This document shows, piece by piece, positions 1-7,894 of a stretch of 64,000 bases of DNA. The stretch is from UBA4802 sp964509195 (lineage in GTDB: Bacteria > Spirochaetota > UBA4802 > UB4802). A program made the translations under genes and the position numbers. Each line of letters begins with the position of its first letter. Position 1 is the first letter of the stretch. The notes beneath the pieces are model-generated. The model was not told the DNA's origin. It did not search any database and saw only the letters and a program-made list of their open reading frames with translations. Location: the NCBI GenBank assembly GCA_964509195.1, contig CAZDWJ010000013.1, forward strand, positions 26,549-90,548, read 5' to 3'.

Positions 1-302
1 AAAATTTCTGAAAGTCTGCCAGTTGTTACGCGACGCAACAAATCCATTTGCCACATCCTGTCCTGGGCCATAACATAGCCAGTAGCCAAATAAAGGTCTT
101 TTTCATTCTTTGCATAGATGTGTGGTATGCCATGTTCATCACGATAAACCTTAACAGGTTGTGTCAGCCCTTTAAGCTGAATCTCCCCTGAATAGTGTGG
201 TAGTCCTGATTTTTCCAGATTTTGTATATATAGAAATACAGCAAGTAGAAGGGCAATTATCAGGATAATTAAACCAATAATTACTTTCTTTCCCCTGTTC
301 AT
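1..302 (-). CDS. Penicillin acylase family protein, N-terminal part (cut by window edge)
   Basis: The first 100 codons of a gene running off the left edge, too incomplete to appear as a closed frame. The start is the ATG at 302, preceded by GGAGG at about 306-311. Residues 8-24 form one hydrophobic segment (signal anchor or signal peptide). The following sequence, with VYRDEHGIPHIYA at about 51-63 and GYVMAQDRMWQMDLLRR at about 75-91, is the hallmark N-terminal alpha-chain pattern of the penicillin amidase / acyl-homoserine-lactone acylase family of Ntn hydrolases (periplasmic amide hydrolases that self-cleave into two chains). The catalytic Ser at the beta-chain start lies outside the window, so activity and substrate cannot be judged. 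It has its own upstream region and is not obviously in an operon with the genes to its right. Confidence 0.85.
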   Translation of the reverse strand, partial: MNRGKKVIIGLIILIIALLLAVFLYIQNLEKSGLPHYSGEIQLKGLTQPVKVYRDEHGIPHIYAKNEKDLYLATGYVMAQDRMWQMDLLRRVTTGRLSEI

Positions 303-499
303 GGTGAAACCTCCTTGCGCTATTTATGTTATTATATAACAAAGCAATAAAATTAGTAAAGAAATTATTTTATTCTTGCTTGGTATGCCACTTATCCCTA
401 CAATATAAATGATATAAAAACATGGTGTAGTGTATTTTTATCATCTGGATAAAAAATAATTATGGGGTATGAAGTAAGAATTGCAGAATAAATTATTAA

Positions 500-542
500 T
501 TGACTTAACAGATTATTTTAATTAACATAGTAAAGCTTACTA
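500..542 (+). promoter_or_regulatory. Promoter with overlapping inverted-repeat operator
   Basis: TTGACT (500-505), a 17-nt spacer and TAACAT (523-528) form a sigma-70-like promoter for the gene at 571. The last base of the -10 begins a perfect inverted repeat TAGTAA-AGC-TTACTA (528-542), which would cover the transcription start. The controlled gene encodes a ribbon-helix-helix-like protein, so autoregulation is a reasonable inference. Confidence 0.45.
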
Positions 543-570
543 TACAAATAATATTTTGGGAGGATAACAA

Positions 571-1020
571 ATGCAATTTGAGACAACAACCTGCATAACA
601 GATGAACATCATGAAATTTTAAGTAATTATGCTGATATGTTCGGCCTAACGGTAAGTGATTTAATCACATCTCTAATTCATTATGCAGTTTTGTGTGAAA
701 AGAAAAACCTTAAAACTTTTAAAAGTATACAATACAGAAAAAGAAACAAAAAGAAATGGAAGCGACTCCATCTTTATTTACGGTATAATGAATATGAGTT
801 TTTACTGGATATGAAGAAGATGTGGAAAATGAGTGTTGCTCTTTTGATTGAGTATTGTATTGAAAATGTATTGAATGAATTTGTAAAAGTGTTATTGCGT
901 GAAGATGATACATATAGTTATCGGTTTACTTGTTACACATTTAAGTTTGAAAAGTTACATGGATTCCATAGTTATCGAATTATATGGGGATTGCCACCCG
1001 AATTAATGGCATCAACGTAG
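571..1020 (+). CDS. Small protein with two ribbon-helix-helix-like segments, function unknown
   Basis: A 149-aa protein with a good ribosome site (GGGAGGA, about 12 nt before the ATG). No family recognised with certainty. Two segments, about residues 12-40 and 66-103, each show a short strand followed by helix-turn-helix spacing (for example RLHLYLRYNEYEFLLDM followed by KMSVALLIEYCIENVL), the layout seen in ribbon-helix-helix DNA-binding proteins and in small hypothetical proteins of Leptospira-type spirochaetes. A basic linker (RKRNKKKWKR, about 51-60) joins them. The C-terminal 45 residues are aromatic-rich and unassigned. The inverted repeat at 528-542 supports a DNA-binding, self-regulating role. 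An alternative is a structural or phage-derived protein of unknown function. The gene is AT-rich compared with its neighbours. Confidence 0.7.
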   Translation: MQFETTTCITDEHHEILSNYADMFGLTVSDLITSLIHYAVLCEKKNLKTFKSIQYRKRNKKKWKRLHLYLRYNEYEFLLDMKKMWKMSVALLIEYCIENVLNEFVKVLLREDDTYSYRFTCYTFKFEKLHGFHSYRIIWGLPPELMAST

Positions 1021-1189
1021 AAATACTCCCCCATTTATTTTGTTAACATTAAATTCTCAAATAAACTTGACCACCTGCAGATTTTGCAGTATGGACAGGT
1101 TTGTAGTGATATAAATCAACAGATTATTTTGAACAGAATGAGAAGCTATCATGGAAGTTTTTATAATTATTTTTCCCCTGGAGGTTTGC

Positions 1190-1750
1190 ATGAAAAATCA
1201 AATTTTGAATAGAAAACACAAAAATGTTGAACTGCCAGCGATAAATCAATTAGGAATTGTTGTTTCTGATATCAATGAAGCAGTTTCAAACTACGTGAGC
1301 ACACTGGGAATCGGTCCATGGTTTAAGTCAAAGACCATTTCGCATGAGGTACAGTACCGTGGTAAACCGATAACTATTGATGTGGATATTGTGCTGGCAT
1401 TTCACAAAGGGATTGAGGTGGAGCTCATACAGCTTAAAGGTGGTGACGAGTGTATATATTCAAACCTAATCGCTACATCCGGTGGCGGTATACACCATGT
1501 TGGTTCTCTGGTGTTGTCGTACGATAAAGACATGCAGCATGTTCATGATGCTGGCATTGAAGTCATTCAGTCAGGTGTAATTATCACCAGAGGTGGTGCA
1601 GTAACACGCTATGCGTATTTAGATACGGTAAAGCAATGTGGCATTATTACTGAGCTCATTGAAACAAAGCTTTTTGGACTTCCCGTTCCACAAAACAGAT
1701 TTTTTATGGAGATAGGATGCTTGACAGGTGACGTAGAAAAAGTAGGTTAA
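1190..1750 (+). CDS. VOC-family (glyoxalase-like) metalloenzyme
   Basis: The protein is 186 aa, starting at the ATG at 1190 because GGAGG (about 1180-1184) sits directly upstream; an in-frame ATG at 1151 has no ribosome site. The core begins INQLGIVVSDINEAVSNY (about residues 19-36), the first beta-alpha-beta unit of vicinal-oxygen-chelate proteins, and GGIHHVGSLV near residue 105 is the second strand carrying a metal-binding His. The layout is closest to the Glyoxalase_4 / methylmalonyl-CoA-epimerase-like branch. The substrate is unknown. It stands alone, converging on the next gene with a 24-nt gap containing the short hairpin GATAGC-TCCT-GCTATC (1761-1776). Confidence 0.8.
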   Translation: MKNQILNRKHKNVELPAINQLGIVVSDINEAVSNYVSTLGIGPWFKSKTISHEVQYRGKPITIDVDIVLAFHKGIEVELIQLKGGDECIYSNLIATSGGGIHHVGSLVLSYDKDMQHVHDAGIEVIQSGVIITRGGAVTRYAYLDTVKQCGIITELIETKLFGLPVPQNRFFMEIGCLTGDVEKVG

Positions 1751-1774
1751 CAATATGTTCGATAGCTCCTGCTA

Positions 1775-2554
1775 TCAGCTTCCTGCGATGTATAACATGG
1801 CAAGTGCAATTAACTCCCGCAGTGCTTTCGTGGAATTGGCAAATTTTGAGAATGTTGGCAGGAAACTGTAAACACTGTATTTCATATCCAATTTGGAGTC
1901 GCAGATAACAGGAGTAACATGCAAAGTAGTTGAGCTGAAATAAGTATATGCTCTTGGCATATGGTATGCAGATGTTACCAGTGCAATATGTGTGTAATTC
2001 TTTTTATTACAGATTTTTGTCACATATTTTGCATTGTCATTTGTATCGCGGCTTTTGCTTTCAATAATAATATCCTGTTGTGAAACGTTTAAATGGCGCA
2101 ATACTGAATACATCGTGTAACTTTCCTGTATATTGAAATCAGCAGAACCACCTGAAAGTATCACAGGTTTCTTTAATGTAGTATAAAGAAAAAACCCGGC
2201 AAGTAATCTGTTTGCAGAATCCTCTGTAAAATTCCCATTTTCATACACACCGCCACCCAGAATAACAATAGCATCAATTTTGTTACCAGGTAAAAGTGGA
2301 TTGCTATTGCCATTTGAATTTTTTATACTGTTAATATGAATCAGGGGAGCTATCGCTTTTGCTTTGTTTTCTAAAGGCAAATAAATACAATCTTTTACAG
2401 GTTCAATTGATAATGCATACAACATAAGAGCACATGCTAACGATAGCAGTGTAACTACTTTTCTTTTGGCAAATATTCCAATTGCAATAAAGATAATGAT
2501 AAATAGTCCTGGTGGCAATATAATGCTGGTCATAAGTTTTTTTATGAAAAACAT
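1775..2554 (-). CDS. YdcF/ElyC-type DUF218 membrane protein
   Basis: The protein is 259 aa. The ATG at 2554 is preferred over the GTG nine bases upstream because AAAGGTG lies six bases before it. Two hydrophobic segments (about 8-28 and 31-47) place the rest outside the cytoplasm. The DUF218 core is clear: AIVILGGGVYENG near residue 92, then LSGGSADFNIQES, then ESKSRDTNDNAKY, and finally ALVTSAYHMPRAY, the conserved blocks of the SanA/YdcF/ElyC fold. ElyC and relatives affect envelope biogenesis, with an unclear biochemical role. No operon partner. Confidence 0.85.
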   Translation of the reverse strand: MFFIKKLMTSIILPPGLFIIIFIAIGIFAKRKVVTLLSLACALMLYALSIEPVKDCIYLPLENKAKAIAPLIHINSIKNSNGNSNPLLPGNKIDAIVILGGGVYENGNFTEDSANRLLAGFFLYTTLKKPVILSGGSADFNIQESYTMYSVLRHLNVSQQDIIIESKSRDTNDNAKYVTKICNKKNYTHIALVTSAYHMPRAYTYFSSTTLHVTPVICDSKLDMKYSVYSFLPTFSKFANSTKALRELIALAMLYIAGS

Positions 2555-2943
2555 GGGTGTCACCTTTTATAAATTCAACTTTAGATTTGTCCTTAAAATC
2601 ACTGAAGTAACTAATTAAGAGAATCAAAATCTTAGTTGCATTAAATTAATTTTTTATCGTGCAATAATTTCAAAACAATTTGTGTATCACCATATTTCAT
2701 AAATGTCATTTTACATTCTGACGGGTGCATCACAGGTGTGGTTAATTCCTCCCTAAAAACTGTACAGCAACATACAATTTTAAGCAGTAACTATCGCCTA
2801 AATTAAAACAATACTGTTGTAGACTTATATCCTGTAAAGCAATAAATTTAACATGCGTGTAACATTTGTATTTACTTTTCAATTGAATATGATAGCATAC
2901 GCGCTAATTATGGTAATTACCACTAATAATAAAAGAGGGTGCT
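2555..2943. other. Intergenic region upstream of the glutamate synthase genes
   Basis: A 389-bp divergent intergenic region with no gene visible. It carries one 13-mer of the window-wide repeated motif (AGTAACTATCGCC, 2786-2798) and, near its right end, a candidate promoter: TTGAAT (2883-2888), 16 nt, TAATTA (2905-2910). This is followed at once by the perfect palindrome GGTAATTACC (2912-2921), a possible operator. I see no sigma-54 -24/-12 consensus here, despite rpoN being in the window. Confidence 0.35.
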
Positions 2944-3999
2944 ATGTGTGGAATAGTTGGCATTATCAACACTGATCGAACCAAAATAGATGGAAGCTAC
3001 ATCCGTGAAGCAATACGTATTCAAAATGAACGAGGCAATGGCCTTGGTGGAGGTTTTGCCGCATACGGCATCTATCCTGAACATAAGGATAATTATGCTG
3101 TGCACATCATGTATCAGGCAGGCAGGCACAGCGACATTATTAAAAAGATTGAAAGCTTTCTGGAACAAAAAACCAAGGTTTATCACTCTGAAGAAATTCC
3201 TGTATATCCAACAAGTGTCATCCCTGCAGGCCCATACTTTAAACGATACTTTGTTAATCCGCTGAAAGAACAGATACCAGTAGGCAAAAATGAAGATGAT
3301 GCTATGGTTGATATTGTTATGGCAATAAACAAAATGGGTGAAGCGTATGTGATATCATCCGGTAAAGATATGGGTGTGTTTAAAGGTGTGGGTTTCCCTG
3401 AAGATATTGCTGATTTTTTCCGCATACAGGATTACAAAGGCTATATGTGGATTGCGCACAACCGTTTCCCTACCAATACTCCCGGATGGTGGGGCGGTGC
3501 ACATCCGTTCACGATACTTGACAAAGCTGTTGTGCACAATGGAGAGATAACAAGTTACGGCACTAATAAACGCTGGCTTGAGATGTTTGGATACTTCTGC
3601 ATGCTGCAGACCGATACCGAAGTCATTAGCTACATCTTTGACAAGCTTACCCGCAAAGATGGTTTGAGTGTTGAGGATGCCTGTTTTGTTATGGCGCCGT
3701 CACTATGGGAAGACATTGAATATGAAAACTCACAAAAGAAAATGCTCCTGCGACAACTGTATGGACAGGCAATCGTAAATGGACCTTTTGGTATAGTACT
3801 CACGCATTCGGGTGGGGCGATAGTTCTTAATGACAGGAACAAATTGCGGCCAGTGGTGTGTGCGCGAGTAGGCTCAACTTACTACGCATCATCCGAGGAG
3901 TGCAGTATACGATTCCTATCTACAAAAGTTGATGACCTGTGGTCGCCAAAAGGTGGTGAAGCTGTTATTGTAAATTTAGCTAAAGAGGAGGCGGCATAA
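2944..3999 (+). CDS. Glutamate synthase, glutamine amidotransferase subunit (class II)
   Basis: A 351-aa protein beginning Met-Cys-Gly-Ile, so Cys2 is the N-terminal nucleophile once Met is removed, as in class II (PurF-type) amidotransferases. Other conserved blocks are HNRFPTNTPGWWGGAHPF (about 176-193), the NGEI loop (about 199-202) and the LQTDTEV block. It corresponds to only the first domain of bacterial GltB, so the ammonia-producing and synthase activities are on separate chains, as in archaeal-type glutamate synthases and GlxB-like proteins. It overlaps the next gene by one base (TAATG), indicating translational coupling. Confidence 0.9.
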   Translation: MCGIVGIINTDRTKIDGSYIREAIRIQNERGNGLGGGFAAYGIYPEHKDNYAVHIMYQAGRHSDIIKKIESFLEQKTKVYHSEEIPVYPTSVIPAGPYFKRYFVNPLKEQIPVGKNEDDAMVDIVMAINKMGEAYVISSGKDMGVFKGVGFPEDIADFFRIQDYKGYMWIAHNRFPTNTPGWWGGAHPFTILDKAVVHNGEITSYGTNKRWLEMFGYFCMLQTDTEVISYIFDKLTRKDGLSVEDACFVMAPSLWEDIEYENSQKKMLLRQLYGQAIVNGPFGIVLTHSGGAIVLNDRNKLRPVVCARVGSTYYASSEECSIRFLSTKVDDLWSPKGGEAVIVNLAKEEAA

Positions 4000-5525
4000 T
4001 GGCTTCAATGAAGAATAACTGGAAAACCATTCCTCCCTTCCATCCTGAGATAGATTATTCACGGTGTGATTACAAAAATGGATGCAATCTATGTGCACAC
4101 CAATGTTCATGGGGCGAGATAGCATTAAAACCCGAAAAATTAGATAACGGGAACGTTGTGTATAAACCGGTTGCAAATCTCACGTCCTGTGGGTCATGTC
4201 AGCGATGTGTAAAGATGTGTCCGTATAATGCAATTCACATTGTGCACAGTCCCATGTACACAAGCCACGGTTACTGGACACCGGATTACGTGGGCAATAT
4301 ATGGAAACAGGCTTCGTCAGAAGGTGGAGTGCTTCTTGTGGGTAATGGCGCAACAGGTCCACAGCGCCGTTACTTTGACCATCTTATGTTTGATGCCTGC
4401 CAGGTAACCAATCCTTCCATTGACCCTCTGCGTGAACCAATGGAAATTAGAACATATTTAGGTCGGCGTCCTGCAAAATGGGGTGAAGAGACGTATCCGC
4501 TTCTAAAACTAGAGGTTCCTATTATGTTTGGTGCTATGAGCTTTGGTGCGTTGAACTTACGGGTACATGAGGCCGAAGCAAAAGCCACCAAGGAAATTGG
4601 AACATACTGGAACACCGGTGAAGGTGGATTCCACAAGTCATTGCGTGAGAAGTATGGAGCCAACACTATAGTTCAGGTTGCATCAGGCCGTTTTGGTGTA
4701 AGCGAAGATTACCTAAAATCAGCAGCTGCAGTAGAGATAAAGATAGGGCAGGGTGCCAAGCCAGGCATTGGGGGGCATCTTCCTGGTGAAAAGGTCTCAA
4801 AGCCTATATCAGAAACACGAATGATACCAGAGGGAAGTGACGCACTGTCTCCTGCACCTCATCACGATATTTATTCAATAGAAGATTTGCGACAGCTCAT
4901 TTATGCAATCAAAGAGGCAACTGAGTATAAAGTACCGGTAAGCGTTAAAATTGCTGCTGTACACAATGTTGCAGCAATTGTAAGTGGTATTGCACGGGCT
5001 GGTGCTGATATTATTGCCATTGATGGTTTCAGGGGTGGTACTGGTGCAACGCCTCTGCAGATACGACAGAACACGGGTATCCCTATTGAATTGGCAATAG
5101 CTGCTGCCGACCAGCGCCTGCGTGAGGAAGGAATACGAAATCAAGTGAGCCTGGTGGCAAGCGGTGGAATTCAATGTTCATCGGATGTATTGAAGGCAAT
5201 TTGTTTAGGGGCTGATGCAGTGTATGTGGCAACACCAGTACTTATTGCCCTGGGGTGTGGTATGTGCCAGCGGTGTTTTACTGGCAAATGTGCCTATGGC
5301 ATAACAACAAACAAACCAGGACTTGCTGAACGTATTGATGTTGACCAGGCAGCGTGGGCATTGAAAAACTTGCTTCACGCGTGGGCCGAAGAAATAGAAG
5401 AGCTCATGGGTTCAATGGGCATTAATGCAATTGAAGCTATGCGCGGTAACAGAGACAGGCTGCGCGGGGTTGGCCTTAATGAAGAGGAGCTCAATATATT
5501 AGGCGTGAAACATGCAGGCGCGTAA
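3999..5525 (+). CDS. Glutamate synthase, FMN/synthase subunit with N-terminal ferredoxin domain
   Basis: The protein is 508 aa, with ribosome site GAGGAGG at about 3984-3990. Residues about 10-80 form a two-cluster ferredoxin-type region (CDYKNGCNLCAHQC, then CGSCQRCVKMCP). The remainder is the FMN-binding TIM-barrel of glutamate synthase: MFGAMSFGALN, GEGGFH, GQGAKPGIGGHLPG, SVKIAAVHNV, IDGFRGGTGATP and ASGGI. The cysteines GCGMCQRCFTGKCAYGI (about 421-437) match the [3Fe-4S] cluster site of the family. This architecture is typical of archaeal and some anaerobic bacterial stand-alone GltB2 proteins. It acts with the neighbouring amidotransferase and reductase chains to make glutamate from glutamine and 2-oxoglutarate. 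Confidence 0.92.
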   Translation: MASMKNNWKTIPPFHPEIDYSRCDYKNGCNLCAHQCSWGEIALKPEKLDNGNVVYKPVANLTSCGSCQRCVKMCPYNAIHIVHSPMYTSHGYWTPDYVGNIWKQASSEGGVLLVGNGATGPQRRYFDHLMFDACQVTNPSIDPLREPMEIRTYLGRRPAKWGEETYPLLKLEVPIMFGAMSFGALNLRVHEAEAKATKEIGTYWNTGEGGFHKSLREKYGANTIVQVASGRFGVSEDYLKSAAAVEIKIGQGAKPGIGGHLPGEKVSKPISETRMIPEGSDALSPAPHHDIYSIEDLRQLIYAIKEATEYKVPVSVKIAAVHNVAAIVSGIARAGADIIAIDGFRGGTGATPLQIRQNTGIPIELAIAAADQRLREEGIRNQVSLVASGGIQCSSDVLKAICLGADAVYVATPVLIALGCGMCQRCFTGKCAYGITTNKPGLAERIDVDQAAWALKNLLHAWAEEIEELMGSMGINAIEAMRGNRDRLRGVGLNEEELNILGVKHAGA

Positions 5526-5539
5526 AGGAGGATGAAACA

Positions 5540-7714
5540 ATGGTTTTGACTTCAACCTTGAATGCTAAAGGCATCTATTATAAAATGTTAAACAGACAAA
5601 TACGCGAGCTTGTTGCAAAAGGCGAAGCCACTATAACGCTTGAGAATGTGTTAGGACAACGCTACATTGGTGGGGGTCTTAACTCTCATGTTACCATAAC
5701 AATCAATGGGACGCCAGGTCAGGATTTAGGTGCATTTATGAATGGGCCTGTGATAATTGTACATGGCAATGCCCAGGATGGTATCGGCAATACCATGAAC
5801 AGTGGTACTATCGTGGTGCATGGAAAAGCAGGTGAGATACCGGGTCACTCAATGCGTGGTGGGCAGATCTTAATTCGCGATGATGTGGAGTATCGCGCTG
5901 GCATACACATGAAGGAATACGAAAACCAGATTCCACTACTTGTCATTGGCGGCACTGCTAAAGATTACTGTGGCGAATACATGGCTGGCGGGCGCGTTGT
6001 TGTATTGAACCGTTTTGATGAAAAAGAGCCAGCAGGAAATGATATCGGTACTGGCATTCATGGTGGTGTGATTTTTATTCGTGGAAATGTTGACAAACGT
6101 CGTTTAGGTGTGGGCGCCATTATTGCAGAAATGGACAAGGATGATGTTGTATTCTTACAAAATGTGTTGCACACTTTTAAGGCAGCGTTCCCTTATGTTG
6201 AGCTATCGCACATAACCGTAAAAGACTTTGTAAAGATTACCAAAAAAGGGCACAGGCCTTTTGCTAACCTGTATGCTCCTGCAATGAATATTAAAACAAA
6301 AAAACCTATTCACTTAAATCTTACGCCGCCATGTACCTATGCATGCCCAAGCGGCATTCCAACACCTGTGTTCATTAACCTGATTAAGGACGGCAAGATT
6401 AAAGAAGCGCAGATGCTTATGGATGAGTACACGCCGCTGCGTATGTCGGTGTGTGGTACGGTGTGTCCTGCCCCGTGTATGGATGCATGCAGCCGAAACA
6501 TGATTGATGGACCTATGAATATTCCGTATTTGGCACGGGAATACTATCCTGATTTTAATCCCACTGTGTATGGTCAGCCAAAGGATTTGCGCATTGCCAT
6601 TATTGGTGCAGGCCCTGCAGGATTGTCTGCTGCATGGCAACTTGCCCGCAGAGGATATCGTGTCACCGTATTTGAAAAAACATCAGATATTGGCGGCAAA
6701 GTGCGCATGGCTATCCCCAAAGACAGGCTGCCTGATGAAGTGTTGAGCAGGGACGTAAGTAGAATAAAGAGCCTTCCTATTGAGTTTAGGATAAATACGC
6801 CAGTTGACCAAAAGCTTTTTGCAAAAATTCATAAAGAGTTTGACGCTGTGCTTGTAGCAACCGGTGCGTATGTTTCCCGAATGCTGCAGATTAAAGGCGG
6901 TGAACGTATAATCTCGGGACTTGAGTTTTTAATGGGCATTAACGAAGGCAATCCAATGGATCTTAGCGGTAAAGATGTTGTCATCATTGGTGCAGGCAAT
7001 GTTGGCATGGATATTGCCTGTGAATCGTGGCGACATGGAGCAAAGAGTGTGACAGCAATTGATATTCAAAAGCCTCTTGCGTTTGGCAAAGAGCTGGACA
7101 TGGCAAAAAGCTTTGGTACACACATTATATGGCCGCGAAATATTGAATACATTGACCAGTCATACGTGCACTTTACCAATGGAGAGTCACTGAAAGCTGA
7201 TGTAGTGTTTATAAGCATTGGTGAAAAACCAGATCTTTCATTTTTAGGTGACAGTGTAATGGTAAATGAGCGGGGGGCGATAGTAACTGGTGAAAAATCC
7301 TTTAAAACAACCGATCCTAAAATTTTTGCCTGTGGCGATATTGTGAAGGCGGGACTAATCACTGACGCAATTGGGATGGGACGACTTGCTGCAATGGAGA
7401 TGCATGCAACGCTTTCGGATGAAGATTTTATATATCCAGAAAAAACACTGGTGCCAAAACGCCGTATTAACATTGCATACTTTGGCGGCGAGACACGTGA
7501 AGTTGACCGATGTATAAGCTGTGGTACATGCATTTTCTGTGATAAATGTGTAGAAGCTTGCCCGCAGGGAGCAATCACACGCAATGGCGAAATCTTTACA
7601 ATAGATTCTGAGTTGTGTACAGCATGTTACACCTGTGTTAATGTGTGCCCCCGTGGTGCACTACAGCCTGGTGATTTTGATGCAGTGGTCCAGGATGTAC
7701 TTTTCAAGAAGTGA
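5540..7714 (+). CDS. Glutamate synthase GXGXG domain fused to the NAD(P)H/FAD subunit and a C-terminal ferredoxin
   Basis: A 724-aa fusion with strong ribosome site AAAGGAGG. Residues about 15-235 are the right-handed beta-helix (GXGXG) domain that is normally the C-terminus of GltB (GNAQDGIGNTMNSGTIVVHG is typical). About 255-660 is a GltD-like small subunit: cysteine-rich Fe-S segment (CTYACPSGIPTPVF, VCGTVCPAPCMDAC), the FAD Rossmann motif IIGAGPAGLSAAWQLARRGY (about 353-372) and the second nucleotide-binding motif VVIIGAGNVGMD. About 650-715 holds two 4Fe-4S motifs (CISCGTCIFCDKCVEACP, CTACYTCVNVCP). With the two preceding genes it gives a complete, re-partitioned NAD(P)H- or ferredoxin-linked glutamate synthase. 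Confidence 0.9.
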   Translation: MVLTSTLNAKGIYYKMLNRQIRELVAKGEATITLENVLGQRYIGGGLNSHVTITINGTPGQDLGAFMNGPVIIVHGNAQDGIGNTMNSGTIVVHGKAGEIPGHSMRGGQILIRDDVEYRAGIHMKEYENQIPLLVIGGTAKDYCGEYMAGGRVVVLNRFDEKEPAGNDIGTGIHGGVIFIRGNVDKRRLGVGAIIAEMDKDDVVFLQNVLHTFKAAFPYVELSHITVKDFVKITKKGHRPFANLYAPAMNIKTKKPIHLNLTPPCTYACPSGIPTPVFINLIKDGKIKEAQMLMDEYTPLRMSVCGTVCPAPCMDACSRNMIDGPMNIPYLAREYYPDFNPTVYGQPKDLRIAIIGAGPAGLSAAWQLARRGYRVTVFEKTSDIGGKVRMAIPKDRLPDEVLSRDVSRIKSLPIEFRINTPVDQKLFAKIHKEFDAVLVATGAYVSRMLQIKGGERIISGLEFLMGINEGNPMDLSGKDVVIIGAGNVGMDIACESWRHGAKSVTAIDIQKPLAFGKELDMAKSFGTHIIWPRNIEYIDQSYVHFTNGESLKADVVFISIGEKPDLSFLGDSVMVNERGAIVTGEKSFKTTDPKIFACGDIVKAGLITDAIGMGRLAAMEMHATLSDEDFIYPEKTLVPKRRINIAYFGGETREVDRCISCGTCIFCDKCVEACPQGAITRNGEIFTIDSELCTACYTCVNVCPRGALQPGDFDAVVQDVLFKK

Positions 7715-7818
7715 AACCTACAAAATTATTTCTTGAAAATAACAATACACTATATTACTGTATTTGTTACATATATGTTAAATATCCTATAATTGGGCAA
7801 TACCAGCTAAATACTCTA

Positions 7819-7846
7819 TTGACTTTTTTAAGGTACCGAATGTAAT
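7819..7846 (+). promoter_or_regulatory. Candidate sigma-70-type promoter of glnN
   Basis: TTGACT (7819-7824), 16-nt spacer, TGTAAT (7841-7846; five of six consensus bases), about 48 nt upstream of the glnN start. No sigma-54 -24/-12 element is seen in the 180-bp upstream region. Confidence 0.5.
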
Positions 7847-7894
7847 TCAACCACTGTAAAAATTATAGGTTTTAAAATTGAAAGAGAGGTTTAT

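Noticed and set aside
2564..2943. Sigma-54 promoter for the glutamate synthase genes
   Set aside because: No TGGCAC-N5-TTGC-like element could be found; only a sigma-70-type candidate is visible. The same holds for glnN.
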